Origin: Pseudomonas huaxiensis
GTDB lineage: Bacteria; Pseudomonadota; Gammaproteobacteria; Pseudomonadales; Pseudomonadaceae
Direction of reading: 5' to 3'
Assembly: GCF_003231275.1 (NCBI RefSeq)
Contig: NZ_QKVL01000002.1
Coordinates: 186,001-250,000 of the forward strand
Length of the DNA: 64,000 nt
A program made the position numbers and the translations under genes. The notes under the pieces were generated by a model. The model searched no databases and was not told where the DNA came from. It saw only the letters and a program-made list of their open reading frames with translations. Below are positions 35,586 to 44,200 of this stretch, piece after piece (within the stretch, counting starts at the first letter, position 1; every line of letters begins with the position of its first letter).

Positions 35586-37280
35586 ATGGATTCGGCTGTG
35601 TCGTGCACGAAAATCGTCGACAACGGTGACGATGGCAAACGCTTCATCATCGCGATCACCGGCGATGGCTTTACCTCTTCCCAACTCACCACATTCCACC
35701 AGGCGGTGGTCACCTTGCTCGCTGGGCTCAGCGACATCGTGCCGATCTCGTGGCGCCTGGGCGACGCAATCAACGTCTACATGATCGATACCGTCTCGGC
35801 GGCTTCGGGCATTGGCTCGGGCACCGGTTGCGGTACGCCGGTCACGGTGAACAATGCCTTGGGCACGGTGTCCTGCGCCGACGGCAATTCCAGCAGTTGT
35901 ATCTCCGCCTCCCCCAGCCTGGTGAACGCCGCGCTGAACGCCGCCGGGATCACCTGGCACCTGGCGGTGGTGATTGCCAACACTGGCGTTGCCGGCGGCA
36001 GTTTCGGCGGCAACCAGTGCACCCTGACCCTGGACAGCGGCAACGTCGCGCTGCTGGCCCGGGCCATCGCCCAACTGGCGGCCGGACTCGGCGTCGAGTA
36101 CGCCGCCCAGCCCGGCACATACCCGGATATCGAACCCAGCAGCCCCAACCTCACCACCAACATCGCCGCCGCCACGCTGAAGTGGGCGAAGTACCTCACC
36201 CCCGGCTACACCGCCCTGCCCTCCAATCCGGCAGCCAGCGGCTGGCAACCGTGGATGGTCGGCGCCTTCGAAGGCGGCGGCAATTACGCCCAGGGCATCT
36301 ATCGGCCAAGCCAGAATTGCCTGATGCGTGACCCCGCCGCCGACTTCTGCCTGGTCTGCTACAACGAGCTGCTCAATGCGTTCGCGCCCTATCACCAGAC
36401 CACCGGGCTGTCCTGGCTGGCCAGCCAGAACGGGCTTGGCGTCTGGTCGGCGGTGAAAGCAGTGTCCGCACCGGTGCAGCCTGCGCCGATCCAGTCTCTG
36501 GCGACCACCAGCCTGGCCAGCCGGCTCTACGTGTTCACCCTGGCCAACGGCGTGATCGGCCACAACTCCGCCACCGTGGTCGGCAACTGGGAAAGCCTGC
36601 AAGCGATCCCGCTGGCCACCGGCAACATGGGCGTGCCCACCGATATCGCCGCCACACTCGCCGGGGCGGTAGTGGTCGTCACGGCGTTGTCCGCCAATCA
36701 GGTCTGGATCGCCAGCCAGCCTTCGGGCGCCGCCTGGAGTGCGTTCACGGCCATCAGCTCGACAGGCCTGCCCGCAGGCTGCACCCGTGTCGCCTGCGCG
36801 GTGGCAAACGGTCAGTTGTTCGTGTTCGCCTCGGGCAGCAAGGGCATCTGGCTGAGCGTGCGCAACGGCGCCAATACCTGGGATGCGACGTGGAGCGAAG
36901 TCACTTCGCAACTGGGCCTGAGCAACGGTTCGGCGATCGACTGCCTCGCCGCCGGCGCTGCTGTGCAAGGCCAGTTCATCCATGTGTTCGCCGCCCAGGG
37001 CACCACGCTCAAACACGTCAAAGTCACCAGCGCACGGCAGTGGCAGGGCCTGGAGAACGTCGGCAGCAGCGGCCTGGTCCCGGCCCTCGACCTGAACTGC
37101 GCGGTGCGCGACGAAGCCTCGGTTTTTCTCACCGCCGCCACCAGCAAAGGCCCGGTTGGCGCCACGCGCAATGCCGTGGCCTGGCCAGCGACGGCCACGA
37201 CCCTATCTGCTCTGCCAGGCACGGTCACCCGTGTCTCGGCGGGCATCCTGTCCGGCACGCTTCTGGCCGCGGCATCCTGA
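35586..37280 (+). CDS. Degenerate M64-peptidase-like domain with lectin-like beta-propeller
   Basis: 564 residues without a signal peptide. Residues about 10-275 resemble the M64 (IgA-peptidase-like) fold: VDNGDDGKRFIIAITGDGFTS at the N-terminus and GAFEGGGNYAQGIYRPSQN, CLMR, FCLVCYNEL near 228-265. At the place of the zinc motif HExGH the sequence reads R159-A-I-A-Q163, so the metal site is lost and proteolysis is unlikely. Residues about 280-564 contain repeated W/S-rich blades (LYVFTLANG, VWIASQPSG, LFVFASGSKGIWLSVRN), as in PLL-type beta-propeller lectins. RBS GAGGGTG favours the ATG at 35586. First gene of a 12-gene operon. Confidence 0.72.
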   Translation: MDSAVSCTKIVDNGDDGKRFIIAITGDGFTSSQLTTFHQAVVTLLAGLSDIVPISWRLGDAINVYMIDTVSAASGIGSGTGCGTPVTVNNALGTVSCADGNSSSCISASPSLVNAALNAAGITWHLAVVIANTGVAGGSFGGNQCTLTLDSGNVALLARAIAQLAAGLGVEYAAQPGTYPDIEPSSPNLTTNIAAATLKWAKYLTPGYTALPSNPAASGWQPWMVGAFEGGGNYAQGIYRPSQNCLMRDPAADFCLVCYNELLNAFAPYHQTTGLSWLASQNGLGVWSAVKAVSAPVQPAPIQSLATTSLASRLYVFTLANGVIGHNSATVVGNWESLQAIPLATGNMGVPTDIAATLAGAVVVVTALSANQVWIASQPSGAAWSAFTAISSTGLPAGCTRVACAVANGQLFVFASGSKGIWLSVRNGANTWDATWSEVTSQLGLSNGSAIDCLAAGAAVQGQFIHVFAAQGTTLKHVKVTSARQWQGLENVGSSGLVPALDLNCAVRDEASVFLTAATSKGPVGATRNAVAWPATATTLSALPGTVTRVSAGILSGTLLAAAS

Positions 37281-37316
37281 CCCACCCACACAGCAAGGCC
37301 ATCATGGAGAACGCTT

Positions 37317-37703
37317 ATGAGTAGTGGCGGCGGCAGTAGTCCAACCCCCAACCGTACCTGTACCGGCAACCTGAAAACCAACGTCAGGCTGGTGCTGGTC
37401 TATCAGCCCGCGTACAGCCTCAACGGTGCGAACTGGCAAACCACGCCGGCGACCCAGGTCGCCGCGAACAACTCGCCAGCGTCGGTGTTCATCGCCAACG
37501 GCCAGAACCCCGACGGCAGGATCACTTACCAGGCCGACGACGGTACCCAGTTCGTGCTGGCGTTCACCATGAACGGTACCAACGCCATCAACGTCATCGG
37601 CAACGGCGGCGGCGCGTCGGGCTACAACTATTCCGTGGCAAGCCCTGGAACCGGGGACACCATCACGGCCGTCTACACCATTTCCAGGAGCAACTCGCAA
37701 TGA
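37317..37703 (+). CDS. Small beta-rich protein of unknown function
   Basis: 128 residues, no signal peptide, Gly/Ser/Asn-rich at the N-terminus and alternating beta-strand pattern (NVRLVLVYQPAY, FVLAFTMNG, DTITAVYTIS). It resembles in character small beta-sandwich secreted or membrane-binding proteins, such as aegerolysin- or insecticidal-crystal-like ones, but no motif proves this. GGAG lies before the ATG; 36 bp after the lectin-like gene. The stop overlaps the next start (ATGA). Confidence 0.7.
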   Translation: MSSGGGSSPTPNRTCTGNLKTNVRLVLVYQPAYSLNGANWQTTPATQVAANNSPASVFIANGQNPDGRITYQADDGTQFVLAFTMNGTNAINVIGNGGGASGYNYSVASPGTGDTITAVYTISRSNSQ

Positions 37704-38314
37704 GTTACACAATGTCCGTGGATCGGGTGATTCAGCTCGCCCGTTGCGATGATTTCCCCGAAGCGACCATTCGCCAGATGTTCGCTGACCACAACGCCAC
37801 CGAACTGCCGCTGGATGTGCTGGCTACGCTGCCGATCCCACTGTCGGTGAAGGTGTTCCTGGGTCTGCAGGATGAATTCTTCGACGCCGATGAATTCCGC
37901 GAACTGGCCGTCGCATTCGCCAAGCGCGCCGCGCTGGAAAACCCCAAGGCAGAAAGCGACTACTTCGTCGGCAAAGTCCTCGACGCCTATGAGCAGGTGG
38001 TGCAGGCAACCCGCACCCTCAAGCTCGGTGCGGTCCTCGATGCCCACCTCACCCAACTGGTGACTGGCTACCGTGGCGCGATCAAGGCCCTGACCGAACC
38101 GCTGAGCAAGGCGCTGCAGAGCACCAGCGGCGAACAGTTGCAAACCATCGCCGCCTATGAGGCCGTGTGGTTCGCCGGCTATGAAAGCCAGGGCATCGCC
38201 TGCCGCAACGCCGCCTCCTGCGCCGTGGCCTCGGTGCCCAAGCCAGAAGCCGATGGCGTGCTGCAATGGGTGCTGGACAACGCCGTGGCCGTGACCCAGG
38301 CACGGGCCGCCTGA
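37700..38314 (+). CDS. Helical protein of unknown function
   Basis: 204 residues, almost entirely predicted helix, no signal peptide and no membrane segment. Rich in Ala, Leu and Glu, with AVAFAKRAALENPKAESDYFVGKVLDAYEQVVQ in the middle. Two Cys lie near 168-174. No family was recognised. It starts within the stop of the small beta-rich gene (ATGA) and ends one base before the dehydratase start, so the three products are probably made together. Confidence 0.7.
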   Translation: MSYTMSVDRVIQLARCDDFPEATIRQMFADHNATELPLDVLATLPIPLSVKVFLGLQDEFFDADEFRELAVAFAKRAALENPKAESDYFVGKVLDAYEQVVQATRTLKLGAVLDAHLTQLVTGYRGAIKALTEPLSKALQSTSGEQLQTIAAYEAVWFAGYESQGIACRNAASCAVASVPKPEADGVLQWVLDNAVAVTQARAA

Positions 38315-38315
38315 C

Positions 38316-38840
38316 ATGACGGGGACCAGCGCTGCCCTGGATGTCACCGCCGCGCTGGCCCAACTGCGCCGTGGTCCGTTGCTGCAACAGACGGCGGCAT
38401 CCGCCGTCGTCGCAGAATTCCCGCCGCTGCAACAGGTGCTGCCGCACCGCGCGCCGTTCCTGTTGCTGGACCGGATTCTCGCGTGGGATCCGCACCTCGA
38501 TGCCTTGCTGGCGCAACGCCGGGTCGATCCTGAAGACCCGGTGCTCGCCGGCCATTTTCCCGGTAACCCGATCTACCCCGGCTCGCTGCAGGGCGAGGCC
38601 ATCGCCCAGGCTGGCCAGTGCCTGCTGCACATGACCTGCGGCTGCCCGCCGGCGCCGCTGCGGCTGTTGGCAACACGGGTGTTCGGGGCGCAGTTCATCG
38701 GCCAGGTGCGTCCTGGCGAAATCATGGATATCGAAGTCCGCCTGCTCGACGACAACGGCATGCTGGCGGTCTTTGGCGGGCGCATCAGCGTCGATGGCGC
38801 GGTGCGCACGGTGGTGGTGATGGAGGGTTGTCGTGTCTGA
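38316..38840 (+). CDS. 3-hydroxyacyl-ACP dehydratase (FabZ-like hot-dog protein)
   Basis: 174-residue hot-dog dehydratase. Motifs: LPHRAPFLLLDRILAWDP (residues about 43-60; catalytic His in the HRxPFLLLD motif) and GHFPGNPIYPGSLQGEAIAQAGQ (about 76-98, with Glu in the active-site helix), followed by ARVFGAQFIGQVRPGE-like strand order. Together with the KS, SDR and ACP genes that follow it forms a complete fatty-acid-type elongation set. One base separates it from the upstream gene, and it overlaps the KS start by eight bases. Confidence 0.88.
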   Translation: MTGTSAALDVTAALAQLRRGPLLQQTAASAVVAEFPPLQQVLPHRAPFLLLDRILAWDPHLDALLAQRRVDPEDPVLAGHFPGNPIYPGSLQGEAIAQAGQCLLHMTCGCPPAPLRLLATRVFGAQFIGQVRPGEIMDIEVRLLDDNGMLAVFGGRISVDGAVRTVVVMEGCRV

Positions 38841-40122
38841 GCTGCCACGTATCGTCGTGACCGGCATGTCGGTCCTCACGGCCCTGGGCGAAGACCCGGG
38901 CACCCTGCTCGACAACCTGCTCGCCGGCCGCTCCGGCATCAGCCGCTGGCAGCACATGGGCGATATCGCCACCAAGGTCGGCGGCAGCCTGGAAGGTTTC
39001 GAACCCCGCCCACGGCTTGCCGCGCTGGCCGACAGCCTGCCGGACGCAGCACGCCTGCGCCTGCGCCGGGCCAGCAACCGCTTGCCGTGGTCCACGGCAC
39101 TGTCGGTGCTGATGGCCGGACGCGCCTGGCAGCACGCCGGCCTGTTCGAACAGCCACCGGGAGACGACGGCGAAACCGCCATCGTGGTCGGCGGGCACAA
39201 CATCGGCCAGAACTACAACTTCGAAAACTACCGCCAGTTCCAGCGCGACCCCGACCATATCGATGTGCAGTTCGGCCTCGCCGGGCTGGATTCCGATCAT
39301 GCCGCCGTGGCGTCCGAGGTGATCGGCATCCGTGGTCCCGGCTACACCGTTGGCGGCGCTTGCGCCAGCGGCGCACTGGCGCTGCGGGCGGCGTTCAACG
39401 AGATCCGTTACGGCGGCGCCGAACGGGTGGTGGTGCTGGCGCCGGTGCTGGATTACTCGCCGCTGGAACTGCACGCACTGGCGCTGATGCAGGCGGTCAG
39501 CCAACGCGCCTTCAACGACTGCCCGGAACAGGCCAGCCGGCCGTTCGACCGCCGCCGCGAAGGCTTCGTGCCCAGCCATGGCGGTGCCTGCCTGGTGCTG
39601 GAGCGGGCTGACCTCGCCGTGGCCCGCGGCGCCGAGCCGCTGTGCGAAGTGCTCGCGGTCGCCGCGCGCTCCGATGCCAGCCGCCAGCCGAGCCCACAGG
39701 AAGACGGCCAGGTGCGAGCGATCAATGCTGCGCTGCGCGAAGCCCGCTTGCGCCCCAAAGACATCGACTTCGTCTGCGCCCACGCCACCTCGACACCGCT
39801 GGGCGATATCACCGAGGCGCGTTCGATCCGTCGCGCCTTCGGCCGTCACCTGGCGCAGATGAAAGTCAACGCACCGAAATCCATGCTCGGCCATACCTGC
39901 TGGTCGGCGCCGCTGGTGGAACTGGTGGCGGCCATCGCGCAGATGCGCGCCGGGCAATTGCACCCGACCATCAACCTCGACGACCCGGACCCGGAGCTGG
40001 ACTTCGACATCTGCGCCGCCGGCCCGGTGACGCACCCGGTGCGCTACCTGCTGAAGAACTCGTTCGGCTTCGGCGGCAACAACTGTGTTGCGGTGCTCGG
40101 CCGCTGGGAGTCGCAGCCATGA
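38833..40122 (+). CDS. Beta-ketoacyl-ACP synthase (FabF-like)
   Basis: 429-residue ketosynthase. The catalytic triad is present: Cys in GGACASGALALRAA (about 176), His in CAHATSTPLGD (about 316), and Lys/His in KSMLGHTCWSAP (about 349-354). It ends with SFGFGGNNCVAVLG, as FabF-type enzymes do. An N-terminal insertion (residues about 40-80, DSLPDAARLRLRRASN) is unusual and recalls ketosynthases of specialised pathways. Start GTG at 38833 with GGAGG upstream. It condenses acyl chains on the ACP encoded two genes downstream. Confidence 0.9.
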   Translation: MSELPRIVVTGMSVLTALGEDPGTLLDNLLAGRSGISRWQHMGDIATKVGGSLEGFEPRPRLAALADSLPDAARLRLRRASNRLPWSTALSVLMAGRAWQHAGLFEQPPGDDGETAIVVGGHNIGQNYNFENYRQFQRDPDHIDVQFGLAGLDSDHAAVASEVIGIRGPGYTVGGACASGALALRAAFNEIRYGGAERVVVLAPVLDYSPLELHALALMQAVSQRAFNDCPEQASRPFDRRREGFVPSHGGACLVLERADLAVARGAEPLCEVLAVAARSDASRQPSPQEDGQVRAINAALREARLRPKDIDFVCAHATSTPLGDITEARSIRRAFGRHLAQMKVNAPKSMLGHTCWSAPLVELVAAIAQMRAGQLHPTINLDDPDPELDFDICAAGPVTHPVRYLLKNSFGFGGNNCVAVLGRWESQP

Positions 40123-40859
40123 ACTTCTTCATTACCGGCGGCACCCGCGGCATCGGTCGCTGCATTGTCGAGCAGGTGCTGGCCGCCGGGCACAACGTCG
40201 CCTTCACCTGGAACCACGACGCCGACGCCGCGGCCGCCGTGCAGCGCCACGCCGCGCAGACCGCGCCGGAACAACGCTGCGTCGCGCTACGCCTGGACCT
40301 CGCCGACGCCGCCGCCATCGATGCCGTGTGCGACCAGGCCGACAGCGCCCTCGACGGCATCGACGTGCTGGTGGGCAACGCCGCGATCAATCGCCCGAGC
40401 CTCGCCGTCAGCCTGCCCGACGCCGACTGGCGGGCGGTGATGGACGTCAACCTCGACGGCAACTTCCGCCTGTGCCGCGCCCTGCTGCCGGGCTTCATTG
40501 CCCGCCGTCGCGGACGCATCGTGCTGCTGTCCTCGGTGGCCGCGCACGGCATGACCGGGCAGATTGCCTACAACGTGTCCAAGGCCGGCCTGATCGCCAT
40601 GGCCGCCACCCTCGCCCGCGAATACGGGCGTCGCGGCATCACCGCCAACGCGCTGGTGCTGGGCCTGGTGGACACCGACCTGAGCCGCGAAAGCGCGCCG
40701 CCGAAAACCTTCGAACACTGGCTCGGGCAATGCCCGAGCGGTCGCCTGGGCACGCCGCACGACGTGGCGCAGGCGGTGCTCTACCTGGCCTCGGACGGGG
40801 CCGGATTCGTTAACGGTCAGGCCATGCACCTCACCGGTGGCCTGGATTGGGTGCCATGA
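40119..40859 (+). CDS. 3-oxoacyl-ACP reductase (FabG-like SDR)
   Basis: 246-residue short-chain dehydrogenase. NADPH motif TGGTRGIG (residues about 6-13), VGNAAINRPS (variant of NNAG), catalytic Ser in LLSSVAAHGM, and Tyr/Lys in AYNVSKAGL. The C-terminal GQAMHLTGGL is typical of FabG. ATGA overlap with the ketosynthase. It would reduce the beta-keto intermediate before the FabZ-like dehydratase. Confidence 0.9.
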   Translation: MNFFITGGTRGIGRCIVEQVLAAGHNVAFTWNHDADAAAAVQRHAAQTAPEQRCVALRLDLADAAAIDAVCDQADSALDGIDVLVGNAAINRPSLAVSLPDADWRAVMDVNLDGNFRLCRALLPGFIARRRGRIVLLSSVAAHGMTGQIAYNVSKAGLIAMAATLAREYGRRGITANALVLGLVDTDLSRESAPPKTFEHWLGQCPSGRLGTPHDVAQAVLYLASDGAGFVNGQAMHLTGGLDWVP

Positions 40860-40873
40860 CAAGGAGCCATGCA

Positions 40874-41137
40874 ATGCACGACATCCACGCCAAGGTTCGC
40901 GAGGTAGTGATCAAACACACCGAAGCCGCGCTGGCCTTTCTCGACCTCGGGCCGATCGACACCCAGTTGCGTTTCGATCACCTGGGCGCCAGCAGCCTCG
41001 ACATCATCACCATCGTCTCCGACGCCATGCGCGAGCTGCAGGTGAAAGTGCCGGTGGAGCAACTGAACCAGTTGTCGAGCATCGATGCGCTGATCGACAC
41101 CCTCAGCGGCGCGGTGTACTGCCGACAGCCCGGCTGA
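40874..41137 (+). CDS. Acyl carrier protein of the FAS-like cassette
   Basis: 87-residue ACP, MHDIHAKVREVV at the start and the carrier Ser in HLGASSLDIITIV (the usual Asp before the Ser is Ser). AAGGAG lies seven bases before the ATG at 40874. Distinct from the ACP of the PKS operon. It probably carries the chain handled by the neighbouring KS, SDR and dehydratase. Confidence 0.88.
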   Translation: MHDIHAKVREVVIKHTEAALAFLDLGPIDTQLRFDHLGASSLDIITIVSDAMRELQVKVPVEQLNQLSSIDALIDTLSGAVYCRQPG

Positions 41138-41245
41138 CACCGCGGCGCCCCTGCTCGGCGCCGGCAATCAGCCGGGCCATGGCCCACAAGGATGTACAGG
41201 ACTCCCTTCCTGCAGCGGACCGATCTCTCTCGGAGGCACCCCCGC

Positions 41246-44200
41246 ATGACCGCCATGAACAACGTTTCACCGGACCTGAGCCAGTTACAGGCCCAGCTCA
41301 CGCAGAAAAAGGACGCCAGCGGCACCCTCGCCCTCGGTGCCGACACCACCGGCATCAGCGCACTGGACACCCTGTTCGGCGCCAGCAACGTCAGCCTGGC
41401 CGATGCCGATATCGGTGCGGTTGGCAGCGACTGGCCGCGCAGCTTCAGTGTCAGCGGCACGCCCAGCGGTGACTGGACCCTCACGGGCCTGGCCGCCAAT
41501 GCGGCAATCAGCCAACTGAGCCTGACCTTCACCCAGAGCGCGCAAGGCGCCGCCATCACCTTCAGCCTCGAAACAGCTGCCAGCGTGACCCAGGGCAAGA
41601 GCGTGATCGGCTTCAGCGGCAACCTCGATGACGACGACGCGCTGGTGCTGCAACTGACCCCGCCAGACAGCAACCTGCCGTTGCTGGCGGTGGGCAACTT
41701 CGCCTTCCGCAACCGCTTCGGCGGCTGGCTGCCGGTGGACCTGCCGTTGTTCAGCAACATGCCGTTCAGCCAGATCGAGGTCCAGGCCAGTTACGGTGAC
41801 GCCGCCGAGACCCGCTGCGACGTGACCACCGGGGTCAATGGCGACTGGACGCTGGTCCAGGGCGGGCCGAGCCTGAAAAACGCCTCGGTGAACCTGGCCA
41901 GCGACAGCAAAGTGGCGGATGACAAACCCGTCACCCAGCTCAGTGGCAGGGTCGACGGCAGCCTGCAGATTGGCGGCCAGTTGTGGGCCGTCAGCGTCAA
42001 TCTCAATGGCAGCAGCCAGGTTGCCATCGCGGTGAAAGGCGACGCTGGCCAGCAACCGGCGCTGGCCGCCCTCGCCGGGCTGATCGCCGGTGACGCCGCG
42101 GCGGCGACGGTCACCACACAAGTGGCGAGCCTGCCCTTGGCCAATCTGGTGCTGAACAGCGTCGACATCGCCTTCGACTGGCAACAAGGCAAGCTGCTGT
42201 CGTCCAGTGTCGCCGCGACCCTGCCCTTCACCTTCAACAGCAAACCCGCCGACCTGCTGCTGGCCGTCTCGCTGCCACCGCTGGACGTGGGCGGCAAGCT
42301 GTCGGCGGACACCCCGGTGAAGATCCGCGATGTCGTGACCCAGTACCTCGGCGATGCCAGCGGTTTCCCCGATACTACCGTGACCACGCTGGCCTTCAGC
42401 ACCGTGCCGAGCGAGGGCAGCTACGGCTTTGCCCTGGCCATGAACGACGTGTTCAGTGCGGGGCCACTGGCGCTGGACAAGGTCAGCGTCAACATCGACA
42501 AGAGCGCCGAGGCCACCACCGGCAAGATGAACGCCGAGCTGACCCTGGCCGAAGTCGGTATCGAGGTGGCTGCGGTCTACGGCAAGGGCTGGCAGATCAG
42601 CGGCAGCACCGGCAAAGACCAGAGCATCGACGTCGGCAAACTGCTCAGCCAGTTGGCCTCGAGCTTCGGCGTGACCTGCCCCGCCGCCCTCAACGAATTC
42701 AAGCTGAAAAACCTGGCGGTCAGCCTCGACACCGGCGCCTCGGACTTCACCTTCGCCTGCGAAGGCAGCTTCCCGATTGCCGGCGTCAGCCTGGACTTCA
42801 GCGTCGACATCGAACTGTCGAAACCGAAAACCGCCTGGCAAGGCAACTTCACCGGCGAAGTGGTGATCGGCGCCGCGACCTTCAAGGTCACCTTCACCCA
42901 GGACAGCAAGGTCAAGCTGCTGCGCGCCGAACTGGTGCCCACGGCGGGCAAGACCCTGGCCCTGGTCGACGTGGCGCAGACCTTCGCCATCGACCTGTCC
43001 GGAGTACCGGCGGAACTGCTGCCGGTACTCAAACAGGCGTCTTTCACCTACGACTTCAACAAGTCGCAACTGGTGCTCACCGCCAGCACCGACAGCGTGG
43101 CGGTGAGCCTGGTCTGCGTACCCGCAGCCACCACCGGACGGCTGTACGCGGCCGTAGTCGATATCCAGGTGGAAGCCGATATCTCGCAGTTGCCGGTGGT
43201 CGGCAGCCACCTGGCGGCCATCGAGAACATCGGCCTGAACGGCATGAGCCTGGTTATCGCCTCTGGCGTGTTCAGCGCCGATGAGATCACCGCAGTCAAC
43301 GCGGTGATCCCCGAAGGCCTGCCGGTGGTGCCTGCGCTCAGCGCCACGGGCCGGGTGGTGCTGTCGGCCAACCTGATGCTTGGCGGCAAGGCGGCCAAGC
43401 CGCTGCAACTGGCGTTCGCCCAACCGGAAAAACCCAAGCAGGCGCTATTGGCCGACGCCGACGTCGCGGCCAACGCACCGACCCCGGCGGGCAACTCCAA
43501 GGCCCAGGGCAAGTGGGTCAATGTGCAGAAGAGCTTCGGCCCGATCTCCCTCAGCCGGGTCGGCGTGGCCTACCGCGACCAGCGCGTGTGGCTGATGCTC
43601 GACGGCGGCTTCGCCATGGGCGGCATCAATATCGAGCTGATGGGCGCCTCGATCGCCTTCCGCCCGGTGCTGCCGCCGATCCCCGACGGCGCCAGCCTCG
43701 ACGGCGTGTTCATCGGCTACAGCAATGCCTCGGTGACCATCGCCGGTGGCCTGCTCAAAGTGGTGACCGAAGACGACAAGGGCCAGGAACTGATCGAGTA
43801 CGACGGCCAGTTGCTGCTCAAGCTTCCACAGTTCCAGCTATCGGCGCTGGCGTCCTATGCCTCGCTCGACGGCTCGCCATCGCTGTTCGCCTACGCGGTG
43901 CTGTCCGCGCCGATCGGCGGCCCGCCGTTCCTGCAGGTGGACGCGCTGGCCGCGGGCTTCGGTTTCAACCGCGACCTGGTCATTCCGGGCCTCGACACGC
44001 TTGACCAGATGCCGCTGATCGCCGCAGTCAACGGCGACTCGCCGTTCGCCGGCAAAGACCCGTCGCAAGCCCTGAAAGTCATGCACAACTACGTGCCGCC
44101 CCGTTACGGCGAGTACTTCCTGGCGCTGGGCGTGCGGGTCGCCTCGTTCCAGATGATCAAGGGTTTCCTGCTGGCCACCGGCAAGCTCGGCAACGAATTC

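Noticed and set aside
38316..41137. HMG-synthase type beta-branching cassette or an aryl polyene cluster
   Set aside because: No HMG synthase or paired enoyl-CoA hydratases are present, and the other typical aryl polyene genes (acyltransferase, MMPL exporter, ammonia-lyase) are missing.
41285..43423. Long reading frame on the minus strand opposite the DUF6603-type gene
   Set aside because: It is antisense to a gene with a good RBS and conserved protein motifs; the translation is rich in H, R, Q and G as expected of a GC-rich shadow frame.
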